64,000 bases of DNA from Nosocomiicoccus ampullae (GTDB taxonomy: Bacteria; Bacillota; Bacilli; Staphylococcales; Salinicoccaceae): the NCBI RefSeq assembly GCF_001696685.1, contig NZ_MBFG01000004.1, positions 1 through 64,000 on the forward strand, written 5' to 3'. Below are positions 26,605-35,557 of the stretch, one piece after another. Position numbers and translations under genes: made by a program. The notes beneath the pieces are model-generated. The model saw nothing but the letters and a program-made list of their open reading frames with translations, ran no database searches and was not told the origin of the DNA. Position 1 is the stretch's first letter. The number at the start of each line of letters is the position of its first letter.

Positions 26605-27875
26605 TTTAACTCATTTAAAATATTAATAAATGTCGTAATCGCAACTTCTAGAACTGCTTCATCAACATCAAACGACGGATGATGGTGACCGTACTTTAAG
26701 TGATATGGAAAAATTAAATACGTCGCTTTTCCATTATTTTCCTGAACAATATTTATAAATACTGCTGCATCTTCCGATGCGTCCATAGACACTTCATCGA
26801 CAATTGTTTTTACAGCGTCATTACTTACAGTCGCACTTTTCACAATATCGATCATCTCTTTAGAACATGTCGCACTCGGTGCGAATCCTTCAACCGTAAT
26901 TTTACTCTCACAGCCGTACATCTTTGCACCGTTTTCGATAATCTCTTTTGCACGTTCAAACATATATTCATTTAACTGTGTCGTTTCCCCGCGTGACTCA
27001 CACTCGAGTTTTGCATAATCCGGTATAATATTTCGACCTTGTCCTGCTTGCAGTGTACCGACGTTTAACCTTGTTGCTCCTTCTCTATGTGGTGCGATTG
27101 TATTTAATGATAAAGCAATCGCTGATGCTGCGAGAAGTGCGTTGTTGCCGTCTTGCGGATTAGACCCCGCGTGAGATGACTGACCGAAAAGTTCAACGTT
27201 GAACTTTGTACTTGCTAAAAAGTTTGTCGCTGTCGCTCCTACTGTCCCGACTTCTTCGCTGATTGTCCCGACGTGTCCACTTAAAAAGTAGTCCGCATCA
27301 TCTAACCAACCTTTTTTAGCATAACTTGCCGCACCTCTAACACCTTCTTCAGAGTTTTGAAATATAATTGTATACTTCCCTGTTAACTCATCGATATGTT
27401 CGTCGATATACGTCGCTACACTAATTCCAATCGCTGCATGAGCGTCATGACCACAAGCATGCATCTCACCGTCATGTTTCGACTGAAATCCTTCTTTAAA
27501 CGGAACGTGTTCAATCTCATTACTTTCCTTAATTGGTAACGCGTCGATATCAAATCGAAGGACCACATGAGGTCCTTTTTGATTTGTATCGATTGTCGCA
27601 ACTACACCTGTTTTATACGGGTGTATTTTTTCTAGAAATGAAGACGGTACTCCGTAATCTAATGCACGTTGATATGTGTTTGCCATTACGTCATCACTCG
27701 GTAAACCGACTTGCGTGTCAATATCGAGTGCGTCGTCTCCAACATATAAATTAAAGTTTGTTTGAGACAGTCTTTCATAAATTAAGTATGTCGTAATATA
27801 CTCTGTAAATCCAACTTCTGGAACTTGATGTAGTAACCTACGATTTTCTTTTGCATACTTAATTAGCTCGTCCAT
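26601..27875 (-). CDS. abgA: p-Aminobenzoyl-glutamate hydrolase subunit A (M20 peptidase)
   Basis: A 424-residue M20D peptidase subunit with RFDIDALP, MHACGHDAH (metal ligands), QNSEEGVRGA (catalytic Glu) and the lid segment GQSSHAG. The insertion at about residues 45-75 before the catalytic core (YVGDDALDIDTQVG) distinguishes AbgA from simple IAA-amino-acid hydrolases. It lies between abgT and abgB with 11-base and overlapping junctions. Confidence 0.9.
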   Translation of the reverse strand: MDELIKYAKENRRLLHQVPEVGFTEYITTYLIYERLSQTNFNLYVGDDALDIDTQVGLPSDDVMANTYQRALDYGVPSSFLEKIHPYKTGVVATIDTNQKGPHVVLRFDIDALPIKESNEIEHVPFKEGFQSKHDGEMHACGHDAHAAIGISVATYIDEHIDELTGKYTIIFQNSEEGVRGAASYAKKGWLDDADYFLSGHVGTISEEVGTVGATATNFLASTKFNVELFGQSSHAGSNPQDGNNALLAASAIALSLNTIAPHREGATRLNVGTLQAGQGRNIIPDYAKLECESRGETTQLNEYMFERAKEIIENGAKMYGCESKITVEGFAPSATCSKEMIDIVKSATVSNDAVKTIVDEVSMDASEDAAVFINIVQENNGKATYLIFPYHLKYGHHHPSFDVDEAVLEVAITTFINILNELK

Positions 27876-27886
27876 AAATATCCCTT

Positions 27887-29410
27887 CTATCCTCTAGATT
27901 CTAATAACGTATATGCACCTGGTCCGAGTGGCAGGCCTGTATAGTAGAACACTAATAGTAATATGATCCATGCAAATAAGAATGAGAATGCGTATGGAAT
28001 CATTAATGACATATATGTTCCAATATTTGAATTTTTATCGTAACGTCTCATAAATGAAATAATAACAATCATTAAAGGATACAGTGGTGTTACGATGTTC
28101 ATACTAGAGTCTGCGATTCTGTATGCTGCTTGTACGAATGCTGGGTCATAACCGAGTTGCATAAACATCGGTATAAATACCGGTGCTTCTAATGCCCATT
28201 TTGCTGATCCTGAAGTAATTAAGAAGTTTAATAAACCAGTAAATATGACATATAGAATAATTAGCGGAATACCTGTGAATTGGATACTTTCAAAGAATGC
28301 TGCACCGTTTACTGCTAACCAAATTGCTAAGTTAGACCAGTTAAAGTACGCGATGAACTGAGCAATCGCAAACACTAATACGATATAAGGTGCCATATCT
28401 TTTATCGCTTCCGCCATTTTATTAGTGACATCTGTTGAAGTCTTTAACACTTTTGTCGTAAAGCCAAACGTCACACCAACAATCATGAACCATACTAAAA
28501 TAACAGGTACAATTCCTTTTAATAATGGAGAATTTAAAAATCCACCGTCTTCTCCTGCTAAATATGAGTTTGGTAAGAAGAATCCACCAACGATAAGTCC
28601 CCAGTAAATAACTGATGCGATTACCGCTAATAACACACCGCGTCCACCATTTTGAACTTCAGTTTCTTCTTCATCTTCTACTGCACCTTCATATGTACCG
28701 AGTCTTGGCTCTATGAATCTCGTCGTAATTAACCCACCGATAATCGTTAACATAAATACTGATACTACGTTAAAGAAGTAGTTATCTAATGGAGTCACTA
28801 CAAATTCTGGATCAATAATTCTCGCCGCTTCTGTAGAAATACCAGAAAGTAATACGTCTGTACCCGCGACTAATAAGTTCGCTGTAAATCCGGCACCTGC
28901 ACCCGCGAAACCTGCTGCAAGACCAGCAAGTGGGTGACGTCCAACTTTATAAAATACGAGCGCTGCGAGTGGCGGAATGATAACTGCGGAAGCATCTGAA
29001 GCAATGTTCCCCATAATACCAACAAACACAACTGTATACGTAAGTATAAATGGTGGTGCTTTAAGTAAAGTTTTTCTAATTACATAATCAAAAAATCCTA
29101 CTTTTTCTACAAGTCCAACACCGAGCATCATCGCTAATACGAGACCAAGTGGTGCGAAACCTGTGAAGTTCGTCACTGTCTCAGTTAATATAAATTCAAT
29201 ACCTTCACGTGACAGTAAACTTTTAACTTCAACAACTTCACCTGTTGACGGGTGCACTGTTGATGCACCAAGGCTTGTTGCAATAACTGATATAACAACT
29301 ATTAAGACTGCAAATATTAAAAATAGTACAAAGGGATCCGGTAAACGTGATCCAATTTTTTCAATCACGTCTAACGTTCTTTGAAATAGACTTTTCTTCG
29401 TGTTTTCCAT
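27887..29410 (-). CDS. abgT: AbgT-family p-aminobenzoyl-glutamate transporter
   Basis: A 507-residue membrane protein with about 11-13 helices, first in the abgTAB operon. It starts with the RLPDPFVLFLIFA segment of the AbgT family and has conserved SGSAKWALEAPVFIPMF and APYIVLVFAIAQF regions. It imports p-aminobenzoyl-glutamate, a folate breakdown product; some homologues instead export sulfonamides. ATG 29410 is preceded by GGAGGTG at 6 bases. A cre-like site overlaps the predicted -35. Confidence 0.9.
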   Translation of the reverse strand: MENTKKSLFQRTLDVIEKIGSRLPDPFVLFLIFAVLIVVISVIATSLGASTVHPSTGEVVEVKSLLSREGIEFILTETVTNFTGFAPLGLVLAMMLGVGLVEKVGFFDYVIRKTLLKAPPFILTYTVVFVGIMGNIASDASAVIIPPLAALVFYKVGRHPLAGLAAGFAGAGAGFTANLLVAGTDVLLSGISTEAARIIDPEFVVTPLDNYFFNVVSVFMLTIIGGLITTRFIEPRLGTYEGAVEDEEETEVQNGGRGVLLAVIASVIYWGLIVGGFFLPNSYLAGEDGGFLNSPLLKGIVPVILVWFMIVGVTFGFTTKVLKTSTDVTNKMAEAIKDMAPYIVLVFAIAQFIAYFNWSNLAIWLAVNGAAFFESIQFTGIPLIILYVIFTGLLNFLITSGSAKWALEAPVFIPMFMQLGYDPAFVQAAYRIADSSMNIVTPLYPLMIVIISFMRRYDKNSNIGTYMSLMIPYAFSFLFAWIILLLVFYYTGLPLGPGAYTLLESRG

Positions 29411-29439
29411 GGAATACACCTCCACTTATAGTTATAGTA

Positions 29440-29478
29440 ATCATAAAATATTTTTAGCCTATAAAGCAATCGTTTTCA
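29440..29478 (-). promoter_or_regulatory. Promoter with cre-like site upstream of abgT
   Basis: TTGCTT (29469-29464), 18-base spacer, TATGAT (29445-29440). The -35 lies in TGAAAACGATTGCT (29478-29465), which matches 12 of 14 positions of the CcpA cre consensus TGWAANCGNTNWCA. Catabolite repression is inferred. Confidence 0.42.
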
Positions 29479-29489
29479 AAATAAAACAG

Positions 29490-29529
29490 AAAAAAATACC
29501 CTCGCTGTAACCTCTAGTACAGTGAGGGT
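29490..29529 (-). terminator. Terminator of rpsR
   Basis: ACCCTCGCTGTA pairs with TACAGTGAGGGT (one G-U), then ATTTTTT on the minus strand, 7 bases past the rpsR stop. Confidence 0.9.
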
Positions 29530-29536
29530 GTTAAGA

Positions 29537-29776
29537 TTAAGCTTCTTCTTTAATGAAAGGAAGTAATCCCATGTGACGTGCACGTTTAATTGCAGTTGTT
29601 AACTGACGTTGATACTTCGCTGAAGTACCTGTAACACGTCTTGGTAAAATTTTACCACGTTCTGAAATGAATTTTTTCAGAAGATCTACTTCTTTATAGT
29701 CGATGTGCGTAATTCCGTTTGCAGTAAAGTAGCAAACTTTTCTACGACGACGACCGCCTCTTCTTGGACCTGCCAT
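29537..29776 (-). CDS. rpsR: 30S ribosomal protein S18
   Basis: A 79-residue S18. The sequence [39 protein letters not shown] is the conserved core, preceded by the basic RRGGRRRRK start. It binds S6 on the 30S platform. Normally it follows ssb directly; here it is 2.6 kb away, behind three molybdate-type transport genes, and has its own consensus promoter and a 110-base leader. Confidence 0.97.
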   Translation of the reverse strand: MAGPRRGGRRRRKVCYFTANGITHIDYKEVDLLKKFISERGKILPRRVTGTSAKYQRQLTTAIKRARHMGLLPFIKEEA

Positions 29777-29886
29777 AGTAATCCTCCTCTTGATTATAGA
29801 TTTACTATCGATGTGTGTGATCGATATTCGTATCTATAACTACATATTCAAAACGTGTATAGTAGTGTGTGTTTATGTGCTTTACT

Positions 29887-29915
29887 ATTATATAGTGTTT
29901 AATTTTTAATGTCAA
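29887..29915 (-). promoter_or_regulatory. Consensus sigma-A promoter of rpsR
   Basis: TTGACA (29915-29910), 17-base spacer, TATAAT (29892-29887): a perfect match to the consensus. The TTGACA hexamer includes the TGA stop codon of modB. It makes rpsR independent of the original rpsF-ssb transcript. Confidence 0.85.
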
Positions 29916-30577
29916 TTTTCTTTTACGCGGATAAATAGCATCATCACAAAACTAATTGTAATAATTGAAATCACCCACATCCAAGCGAGTGTCATGTTAC
30001 CTGATTGAATCGCTGAGTATACAGCTGTAGGTAACGTTTGTGTTTTACCAGGGATATTACCTGCAAACATCAACGTCGCACCGAATTCACCGAGTGCACG
30101 TGCGAAACTTAACATCGCTCCTGTAATGAGTAAATTTTTTGACAGAGGAATAATTATTTTAAAAAATATACGTGCTTCTGAATTTCCATCTACACGTGCC
30201 GCTTCAATGATATGTTGATCAATTGATAAAAAACCATTTTTCGCTGATTGATACATTAAAGGAAATGCGACAACTGTACTTGCGATAATTGCTGCATATA
30301 TCGTAAAGAGTACTCCGTGATCAAAAATCATATATATCAGCTGACCGATATACGACTTTTTACCAAATACGATAATGAGTATAAATCCAACTACTGTTGG
30401 TGGAAGTACAATTGGCAACATGAGTATCGTTTCTAAAACGACTTTACCTTTAAATTGATACTTCGTCATGAGACGCGCTACAAGTACACCAAATATAAAT
30501 GCAAGTATAAGTGCAACTGACGCCACTTTTAGCGATAAAATTACCGGGGTCCAAAAGGCCATATCAGTAATATTCAT
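29912..30577 (-). CDS. modB: Molybdate ABC transporter permease
   Basis: A 221-residue permease with about 5-6 helices. The cytoplasmic EAA loop ARVDGNSEARIFFKIIIPLSKN, which docks the ATPase, and SFARALGEFGATLMFAGN are characteristic of ModB. It is 7 bases after modA. No modC ATPase gene is in the window, so the ATPase must be encoded elsewhere or shared. Confidence 0.9.
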   Translation of the reverse strand: MNITDMAFWTPVILSLKVASVALILAFIFGVLVARLMTKYQFKGKVVLETILMLPIVLPPTVVGFILIIVFGKKSYIGQLIYMIFDHGVLFTIYAAIIASTVVAFPLMYQSAKNGFLSIDQHIIEAARVDGNSEARIFFKIIIPLSKNLLITGAMLSFARALGEFGATLMFAGNIPGKTQTLPTAVYSAIQSGNMTLAWMWVISIITISFVMMLFIRVKEN

Positions 30578-30584
30578 ATAAACC

Positions 30585-31346
30585 CTACTCTACAGTAAAA
30601 CCGTACTTTTTAAAGATATCTAATACAGCGTCACTATTTAAGAAATCATAAAATTCCTTTACTGATTCAGACTCACTTAGTGTCCCAATCGGATAAATGA
30701 TCGGTTTATGTGTGTCGCTACCAAATTCATCGACGATATCGACGTTGTCTTTTTCAGTTTCAGCATCTGTTTCATAAACAACCCCAGCGTCTACTTCACC
30801 TTGAGCAACGTAAGTGAGTACTGCACGTACATCACTTGCATATATAAATTTACTCTCTAATTCATCAAACAAATTAAGAGATGTGAACGCTTCTTTTGCA
30901 TACTTTCCTGCTGGTACTGTTTCTACCTCACCAATTGCGATTTGTGATACGTATTTTAAATCATCAATTGAATTTACAGTACCGTCTTCAGGACGAATTA
31001 AAACGAGTTTGTTTTCAAGGTAATCTTTCTTTTCAAAAATTAACCCTTCGTCATCGACTTGTTTAAAATCATCTTGTGACGCTGAAATAAATAGATCAAC
31101 TGGTGAACCTTTTAAAATCTGTTCACGTAACGCGCCTGAACCACCATAGTTGACATCGATTTTTACGTCACTTTCTTTGTTGTACTCTTCGATTACTTCA
31201 TTTAGCGCATCTTGTAAACTTGCTGCTGCAGATACTGTAATCGTTTCTGCTTTTGTCTCTTTTTTACTTTCTTGTTTTGAATCATTACTACAAGCAGTTA
31301 CTACTAATACAAAAATAAGTGAGATTAAGAATAGTATTCTTTTCAT
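30585..31346 (-). CDS. modA: Molybdate-binding lipoprotein
   Basis: A 253-residue periplasmic-type binding lipoprotein. Lipobox VTAC at residues 16-19, then ITVSAAASLQDAL (the oxyanion-binding Ser cluster), YGGSGALREQI, and PVDLFISAS. These match ModA. It starts directly after the stop of the second, more divergent binding protein. Confidence 0.9.
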   Translation of the reverse strand: MKRILFLISLIFVLVVTACSNDSKQESKKETKAETITVSAAASLQDALNEVIEEYNKESDVKIDVNYGGSGALREQILKGSPVDLFISASQDDFKQVDDEGLIFEKKDYLENKLVLIRPEDGTVNSIDDLKYVSQIAIGEVETVPAGKYAKEAFTSLNLFDELESKFIYASDVRAVLTYVAQGEVDAGVVYETDAETEKDNVDIVDEFGSDTHKPIIYPIGTLSESESVKEFYDFLNSDAVLDIFKKYGFTVE

Positions 31347-32192
31347 TTAAATAATATACCCATACTCAGAGAATACATCTAAACTATCGTTTGATAATAG
31401 GTAACTATAAACAGTTCGTGTGCTACTCTCGAGCTCTTCCTTTTTTATAATTCCTACTTTGTAGATATACGGTTCAACAATGTTACGTGGTAATCGTTTC
31501 AGGACATGATAATCTTCATCTGCTTCAACTTCTGATAGATATAAGACTCCAACAGATGCATTGTTATTTGCAATGTCTTGTTTTACATCGTCTACACTAT
31601 CGCCGAGAATTAGATTGTCTGTCGTACTTACATCTTTAAATTCATCGTCTTCAAATACTTTTTTGCTCAACTCACCCTCTTCATAAAGCTCAGGGTTTAA
31701 GATAGCAATACGCGTATCTTCATCGATATCTGATGTCTTTTGAATATCTGGTGAATCTACTTTTGTAAATAATACAAGCTCATCCATCATGCCAACACCA
31801 GTGTCTTTATGTTCGATTAATTTTTCATCAATCATTTCATTTACAATATCTTCTGTTGTAAATACAATTGCATTTTTATCATTATTGATTGTTTCATCGA
31901 TCATTTCATCATTTTTTAAATATTTAACGTCGAGAATGATGTCTTCATGACTTTCTTGGAAGTTTTTCGCAATTTCCTCAAATGGTTCTTGTAAGTTTTC
32001 ACGTACATATATCGTTACAACTTCTGGTTCTATCGTTTTTACTTTTTCTTCTTCTTTTTCTTCTACCGTTTTGTCTTTACTCGGTGGCTCCTCTTTATTT
32101 GAAGATGAATTATTTTGACATGCGACCAATACAAATGTCACCGACATAAGTACAAATAGTATGATCGACTGTCTTTTATTTATAAAACTCAT
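31347..32192 (-). CDS. Divergent ModA-like binding lipoprotein
   Basis: A 281-residue lipoprotein (lipobox LVAC) with a Glu/Lys-rich linker at about 35-52, then a binding-protein-like domain. Its end (SNDSLDVFSEYGYI) parallels the end of ModA (NSDAVLDIFKKYGFT), and internal strands such as AIVFTTED and ELVLFTKVDSPD fit the same fold. However, the Ser-rich oxyanion motif at the start of the domain (SAAASL in ModA) is missing (YVRENLQ here). It therefore looks like a tandem duplicate that has changed or lost molybdate binding. It is first in the mod operon. Confidence 0.65.
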   Translation of the reverse strand: MSFINKRQSIILFVLMSVTFVLVACQNNSSSNKEEPPSKDKTVEEKEEEKVKTIEPEVVTIYVRENLQEPFEEIAKNFQESHEDIILDVKYLKNDEMIDETINNDKNAIVFTTEDIVNEMIDEKLIEHKDTGVGMMDELVLFTKVDSPDIQKTSDIDEDTRIAILNPELYEEGELSKKVFEDDEFKDVSTTDNLILGDSVDDVKQDIANNNASVGVLYLSEVEADEDYHVLKRLPRNIVEPYIYKVGIIKKEELESSTRTVYSYLLSNDSLDVFSEYGYII

Positions 32193-32255
32193 AACTAAAC
32201 TCCTTAAAAAATAGCATTAAACACACTATATAAATATTTTAAAATAACTTATGTA

Positions 32256-32286
32256 AAAAAATAAACCGAGACGATTGTCTCGGTTT
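32256..32286 (-). terminator. Terminator of rpsF-ssb
   Basis: AAACCGAGAC pairs with GTCTCGGTTT around a 4-base loop, followed on the minus strand by TATTTTTTT. It stops ssb transcription about 70 bases before the mod genes. Confidence 0.88.
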
Positions 32287-32372
32287 GCACACACCGAAAT
32301 CCACACATTGATTTCAGTTTTAACACTACTAATACACATACAATTCGTAGTTATAAAATTAAATTCTCTATG

Positions 32373-32849
32373 TTAGAACGGTAAATCGTCTTCACTAATG
32401 TCTACGTTTCCTGTAGAATTCGCAAATGGATTCTCAGGTGGACGTGAACCGTAAGATTGATTTCCGCTGTTATACGGCTCAGAATAACTTTCTGCCGCAT
32501 GACTTGCCTGATTACTGCTGTTTTGTCGATTTTTCGGTTCTAAGAACTGAACACTGTCACATACTACTTCTGTAACATATACTCTTTGGCCTTCTTTGTT
32601 TTCGTAGCTACGTGATTGGAGTCTTCCATCAACGCCTACTAAACTACCTTTTTGAACGTAGTTTTTAACGTTTTCTGCTTGTTTTCTAAATACAACACAG
32701 TTGATAAAGTCAGCACCACGTTCTCCGTTTCTGTCAGTAAATGGTCTGTTGACTGCTAAGGTAAAGTTACCTACTTGTACACCACTTTGACCAGCGCGGA
32801 GTTCAGGATCTCTTGTGAGACGGCCAACTAAAACGACACGATTCAGCAT
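32373..32849 (-). CDS. ssb: Single-stranded DNA-binding protein
   Basis: A 158-residue SSB. The OB fold covers residues 1-105 ([32 protein letters not shown]). A Gln/Ser/Asn-rich linker follows, then the acidic tail ending DDLPF that recruits replication and repair partners. Downstream of rpsF by 24 bases. Confidence 0.96.
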   Translation of the reverse strand: MLNRVVLVGRLTRDPELRAGQSGVQVGNFTLAVNRPFTDRNGERGADFINCVVFRKQAENVKNYVQKGSLVGVDGRLQSRSYENKEGQRVYVTEVVCDSVQFLEPKNRQNSSNQASHAAESYSEPYNSGNQSYGSRPPENPFANSTGNVDISEDDLPF

Positions 32850-32873
32850 GTAATCATCTCCATTTTCTATTCA

Positions 32874-33179
32874 TTACTTTTCTTCGCGTTCTTCGTCGCG
32901 AACTACGATGTGACGAATGATGTCGTTGCTGATTTTAGCAAGACGGTCAAATTCGTCAACTGCTTTTGAATCTTCTGCATCTAATTTAACAATTTGGTAT
33001 AAACCGTCTTTGTAGTCTTCGATTTCGTAAGCTAAACGACGTTTACCCCACTCTTTAGATTCGATGATTTCAGCACCGTTAGAAGTAAGCACTTCGTCAA
33101 AACGCTCAACGAGTTGTTTTACTGCGTCTTCTTCTAAATCCGGACGTACGATATATAAAATCTCGTATGCTCTTTTCAT
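32874..33179 (-). CDS. rpsF: 30S ribosomal protein S6
   Basis: A 101-residue S6 ([39 protein letters not shown]). It forms a heterodimer with S18. Its SD sequence AAGGAGG is partly sequestered in a leader structure that resembles the S6:S18 autoregulatory RNA. It has its own promoter separate from ychF. Confidence 0.97.
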   Translation of the reverse strand: MKRAYEILYIVRPDLEEDAVKQLVERFDEVLTSNGAEIIESKEWGKRRLAYEIEDYKDGLYQIVKLDAEDSKAVDEFDRLAKISNDIIRHIVVRDEEREEK

Positions 33180-33186
33180 CTTTACA

Positions 33187-33230
33187 CCTCCTTATGGACT
33201 TTGCGGCCAAAACATTCGTTTTGGCAAGGA
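33187..33230 (-). ncRNA. S6:S18 mRNA leader
   Basis: On the minus-strand RNA, UCCUU is followed by a strong hairpin (GCCAAAAC with GUUUUGGC, loop GAAU), then CGCAAAGUCCAU, then AAGGA of the SD. UCCUU pairs with AAGGA, leaving a bulge that starts next to the GGC-CGC junction and contains the CCG trinucleotide. This is the known layout of the S6:S18 leader, in which the S6-S18 complex binds the CCG bulge and blocks translation. Confidence 0.75.
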
Positions 33231-33256
33231 ATAATTTTCATTACTCACAATCAGAT

Positions 33257-33285
33257 ATTATACCAGTTAGGTTTACGAAATACAA
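33257..33285 (-). promoter_or_regulatory. Promoter of rpsF-ssb
   Basis: TTGTAT (33285-33280), 17-base spacer, extended -10 TGGTATAAT (TATAAT at 33262-33257). Transcription would start just before the S6:S18 leader. Confidence 0.7.
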
Positions 33286-33311
33286 TTGTTAATGTAACTA
33301 TTCCTTAATTT

Positions 33312-34412
33312 TTAAACGTTAAATCTAAAATGCACGACGTCTCCGTCTTGCATAATATAATCTTTTCCTTCTAATCGTGATTTACCCGCTTCTTTTACAG
33401 CCGCTTCACTTCCTAGTTCTACGAGATCATCGTAACTCATTACTTCCGCACGGATAAACCCTTTTTGGAAATCTGTATGGATGATCCCAGCACATTCTGG
33501 TGCAGTCATTCCTTTTTTAAACGTCCATGCGCGTACTTCTTGAACGCCCGCTGTGAAGTATGTCGCAAGTCCTAATAAGTCGTATGTTTGACGAATTAAT
33601 TTATCAAGTCCTGATTCTTCAAGTCCGAGTGCTTCTAAAAATTCGTTTTTATCTTCATCGTCGAGTACTGCCATTTCTTCTTCGACACGCGCAGATACTG
33701 GTACAACTTGTGCATCTTCCGCTTTTGCGTAATCGATGATTTTCTTTAAATATTCGTTGTTTTCTAAATCAGCTAATTCATCTTCAGCAACGTTTGCCAC
33801 GTATATAATTGGCTTTTGTGTTAAGAAGTTTAAATGTTTTACAACTGCTTTTTCTTCAGCTGTCAGTGAAACTGAGCGTACTGGTTTGTTTTCTTCAAGT
33901 GCGACTTTAATTTTAGTTAATACATCTGTTTCAAACATTGCGTCCTTATCTTTTTGACGTGCCATTTTTTCAACACGTGGTAAGCGTCTTTCGATACTTT
34001 CTAAGTCTGCAAAAATTAACTCCATATTAATTACTTCGATGTCATCAATTGGATCGACTCTACCTGAAACGTGTGTAATGTTGTCGTCATCGAATGCACG
34101 AACGACCTGACAAATTGCGTCTACTTCACGGATATGAGATAAGAATTTGTTACCTAAACCTTCCCCTTTTGATGCACCTTTTACGATACCTGCGATATCT
34201 GTAAATTCAAATGCTGTTGGGACTGTCTTTTTTGGTACGACGATTTCAGTTAACTTATCAAGTCTTTCATCTGGTACGTCTACGATTCCGACGTTTGGGT
34301 CGATTGTTGCGAATGGATAGTTCGCAGCAAGTGCCCCTGCCTTAGTAATTGCGTTAAATAAAGTAGATTTACCAACGTTTGGTAATCCGACGATTCCTGC
34401 TGTTAATGCCAT
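33312..34412 (-). CDS. ychF: Redox-regulated ATPase YchF (Obg-family)
   Basis: A 366-residue ribosome-associated P-loop protein. G1 reads GLPNVGKSTLFN, the switch region DIAGIVKGASKGEGLGNKFL, and the C-terminal TGS-like domain ends in EGKDYIMQDGDVVHFRF. The specificity motif deviates from NKxD (YVANVAE), as in YchF, which prefers ATP. GAGGAGAG lies upstream of ATG. Confidence 0.95.
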   Translation of the reverse strand: MALTAGIVGLPNVGKSTLFNAITKAGALAANYPFATIDPNVGIVDVPDERLDKLTEIVVPKKTVPTAFEFTDIAGIVKGASKGEGLGNKFLSHIREVDAICQVVRAFDDDNITHVSGRVDPIDDIEVINMELIFADLESIERRLPRVEKMARQKDKDAMFETDVLTKIKVALEENKPVRSVSLTAEEKAVVKHLNFLTQKPIIYVANVAEDELADLENNEYLKKIIDYAKAEDAQVVPVSARVEEEMAVLDDEDKNEFLEALGLEESGLDKLIRQTYDLLGLATYFTAGVQEVRAWTFKKGMTAPECAGIIHTDFQKGFIRAEVMSYDDLVELGSEAAVKEAGKSRLEGKDYIMQDGDVVHFRFNV

Positions 34413-34429
34413 TATTTTCTCTCCTCAAA

Positions 34430-34615
34430 TTAAAATTGTTTGACATGCTTTATACGTTTTATAAACTCTGGTCTCGGTAACATAATCGTACGATCACACG
34501 CTGTACATTTAATTTTGATATCTGCACCAAGACGCGTGACTTTAAATTCATTATTTCCACATGGATGTGGTTTTTTCATCTCAACAATACTGCCAAGCTG
34601 GAATTCTTTACTCAT
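34430..34615 (-). CDS. DUF951 family small protein
   Basis: A 61-residue protein of a family always found beside ychF/parB in Firmicutes. It begins FQLGSIVEMKKPHPCG and has a Cys pair (CTACDR) plus the first Cys of PHPCG, suggesting a zinc-binding or nucleic-acid-binding knuckle. The role is unknown. Ribosome site GAGG, 8 bases before ATG. Confidence 0.85.
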   Translation of the reverse strand: MSKEFQLGSIVEMKKPHPCGNNEFKVTRLGADIKIKCTACDRTIMLPRPEFIKRIKHVKQF

Positions 34616-34627
34616 ATATTTACCTCT

Positions 34628-35557
34628 TTATTGCTTCTCTTCATTAAATTCCACAGATGGAACACCAAGAGTAATTTCGTTATTTTTAAGAAGCGTTTGA
34701 ATGTTTTTACGATAATCACGTAGCACCTGGAATTGTTCCATTGGACGCGTAATAAACATAATTCTATATTGTAATTGACCACTAATGAAATCTTGAACAC
34801 CGAGTAATTGTGGTGGTTCTACGATACTTTCGTTTTTCTGCCAATTTTCTTCAAAATATACACTTAATAATCTTTCAACTCGACTAATATCTGTATCGAT
34901 TGGTAAGTAAAATTCTAAGAAGCCTATTGAATTTTCTTTTGAAAAGTTCACAACTTCTCCTATTGTACCATTTGGCACCATATACATTTCAGAGTTATAA
35001 CCTAAAACTTTCGAACTTCTAAGTCCGAGGTATACGACTTGTCCTTCTGCAATTGGTGATCCTTGATTTGTAAATTTTACAAAGTCACCTTTGTCGAACT
35101 GATTTTCTAAAATGATAAAAAACCCAGTAATCATATCTTTAACTAAACTTTGTGCACCAAAACCGATTGCTAAACCAGCAATCCCTGCCCCAGCGAGCAG
35201 TGTTCCAACTGGTATGTTAAATATTTCTAATATTGTCACGACAATAACGAACCATCCAAATACTGTCACGCTATTTTGTAACATACTTAGAAGTGTTTTA
35301 TTGCGCTTTAAACTAATGGGTGCTCTACCTGGTCGAATGGAAATTTTCTTAAGTAAAAAGTTTTCGATAATACGATTGACAATTTTTATAATGATCATCC
35401 CTAAAATGACTATAAAAATTGACCATAATACACGTTCTCCAACGTTAACCCATAGTTCTACAGATGTGATTTTTTTCCATATCGTATCTAAAAAACTCGT
35501 ATCTAATGGTGTATCAATTGCTTCGACTGCCATCAACGTTAGCCATTTTAGAATCAT
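34628..35557 (-). CDS. Small-conductance mechanosensitive channel (MscS family)
   Basis: A 309-residue membrane protein. Two hydrophobic helices precede the pore helix GTLLAGAGIAGLAIGFGAQSLVKD, the Gly/Ala-rich TM3 hallmark of MscS; then the beta domain (GDFVKFTNQGSPIAEGQV). It releases solutes on hypo-osmotic shock. ATG follows immediately after the parB stop (TAAATG), with GGAGAGG as the ribosome site. Staphylococci carry this gene at the same place. Confidence 0.88.
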   Translation of the reverse strand: MILKWLTLMAVEAIDTPLDTSFLDTIWKKITSVELWVNVGERVLWSIFIVILGMIIIKIVNRIIENFLLKKISIRPGRAPISLKRNKTLLSMLQNSVTVFGWFVIVVTILEIFNIPVGTLLAGAGIAGLAIGFGAQSLVKDMITGFFIILENQFDKGDFVKFTNQGSPIAEGQVVYLGLRSSKVLGYNSEMYMVPNGTIGEVVNFSKENSIGFLEFYLPIDTDISRVERLLSVYFEENWQKNESIVEPPQLLGVQDFISGQLQYRIMFITRPMEQFQVLRDYRKNIQTLLKNNEITLGVPSVEFNEEKQ

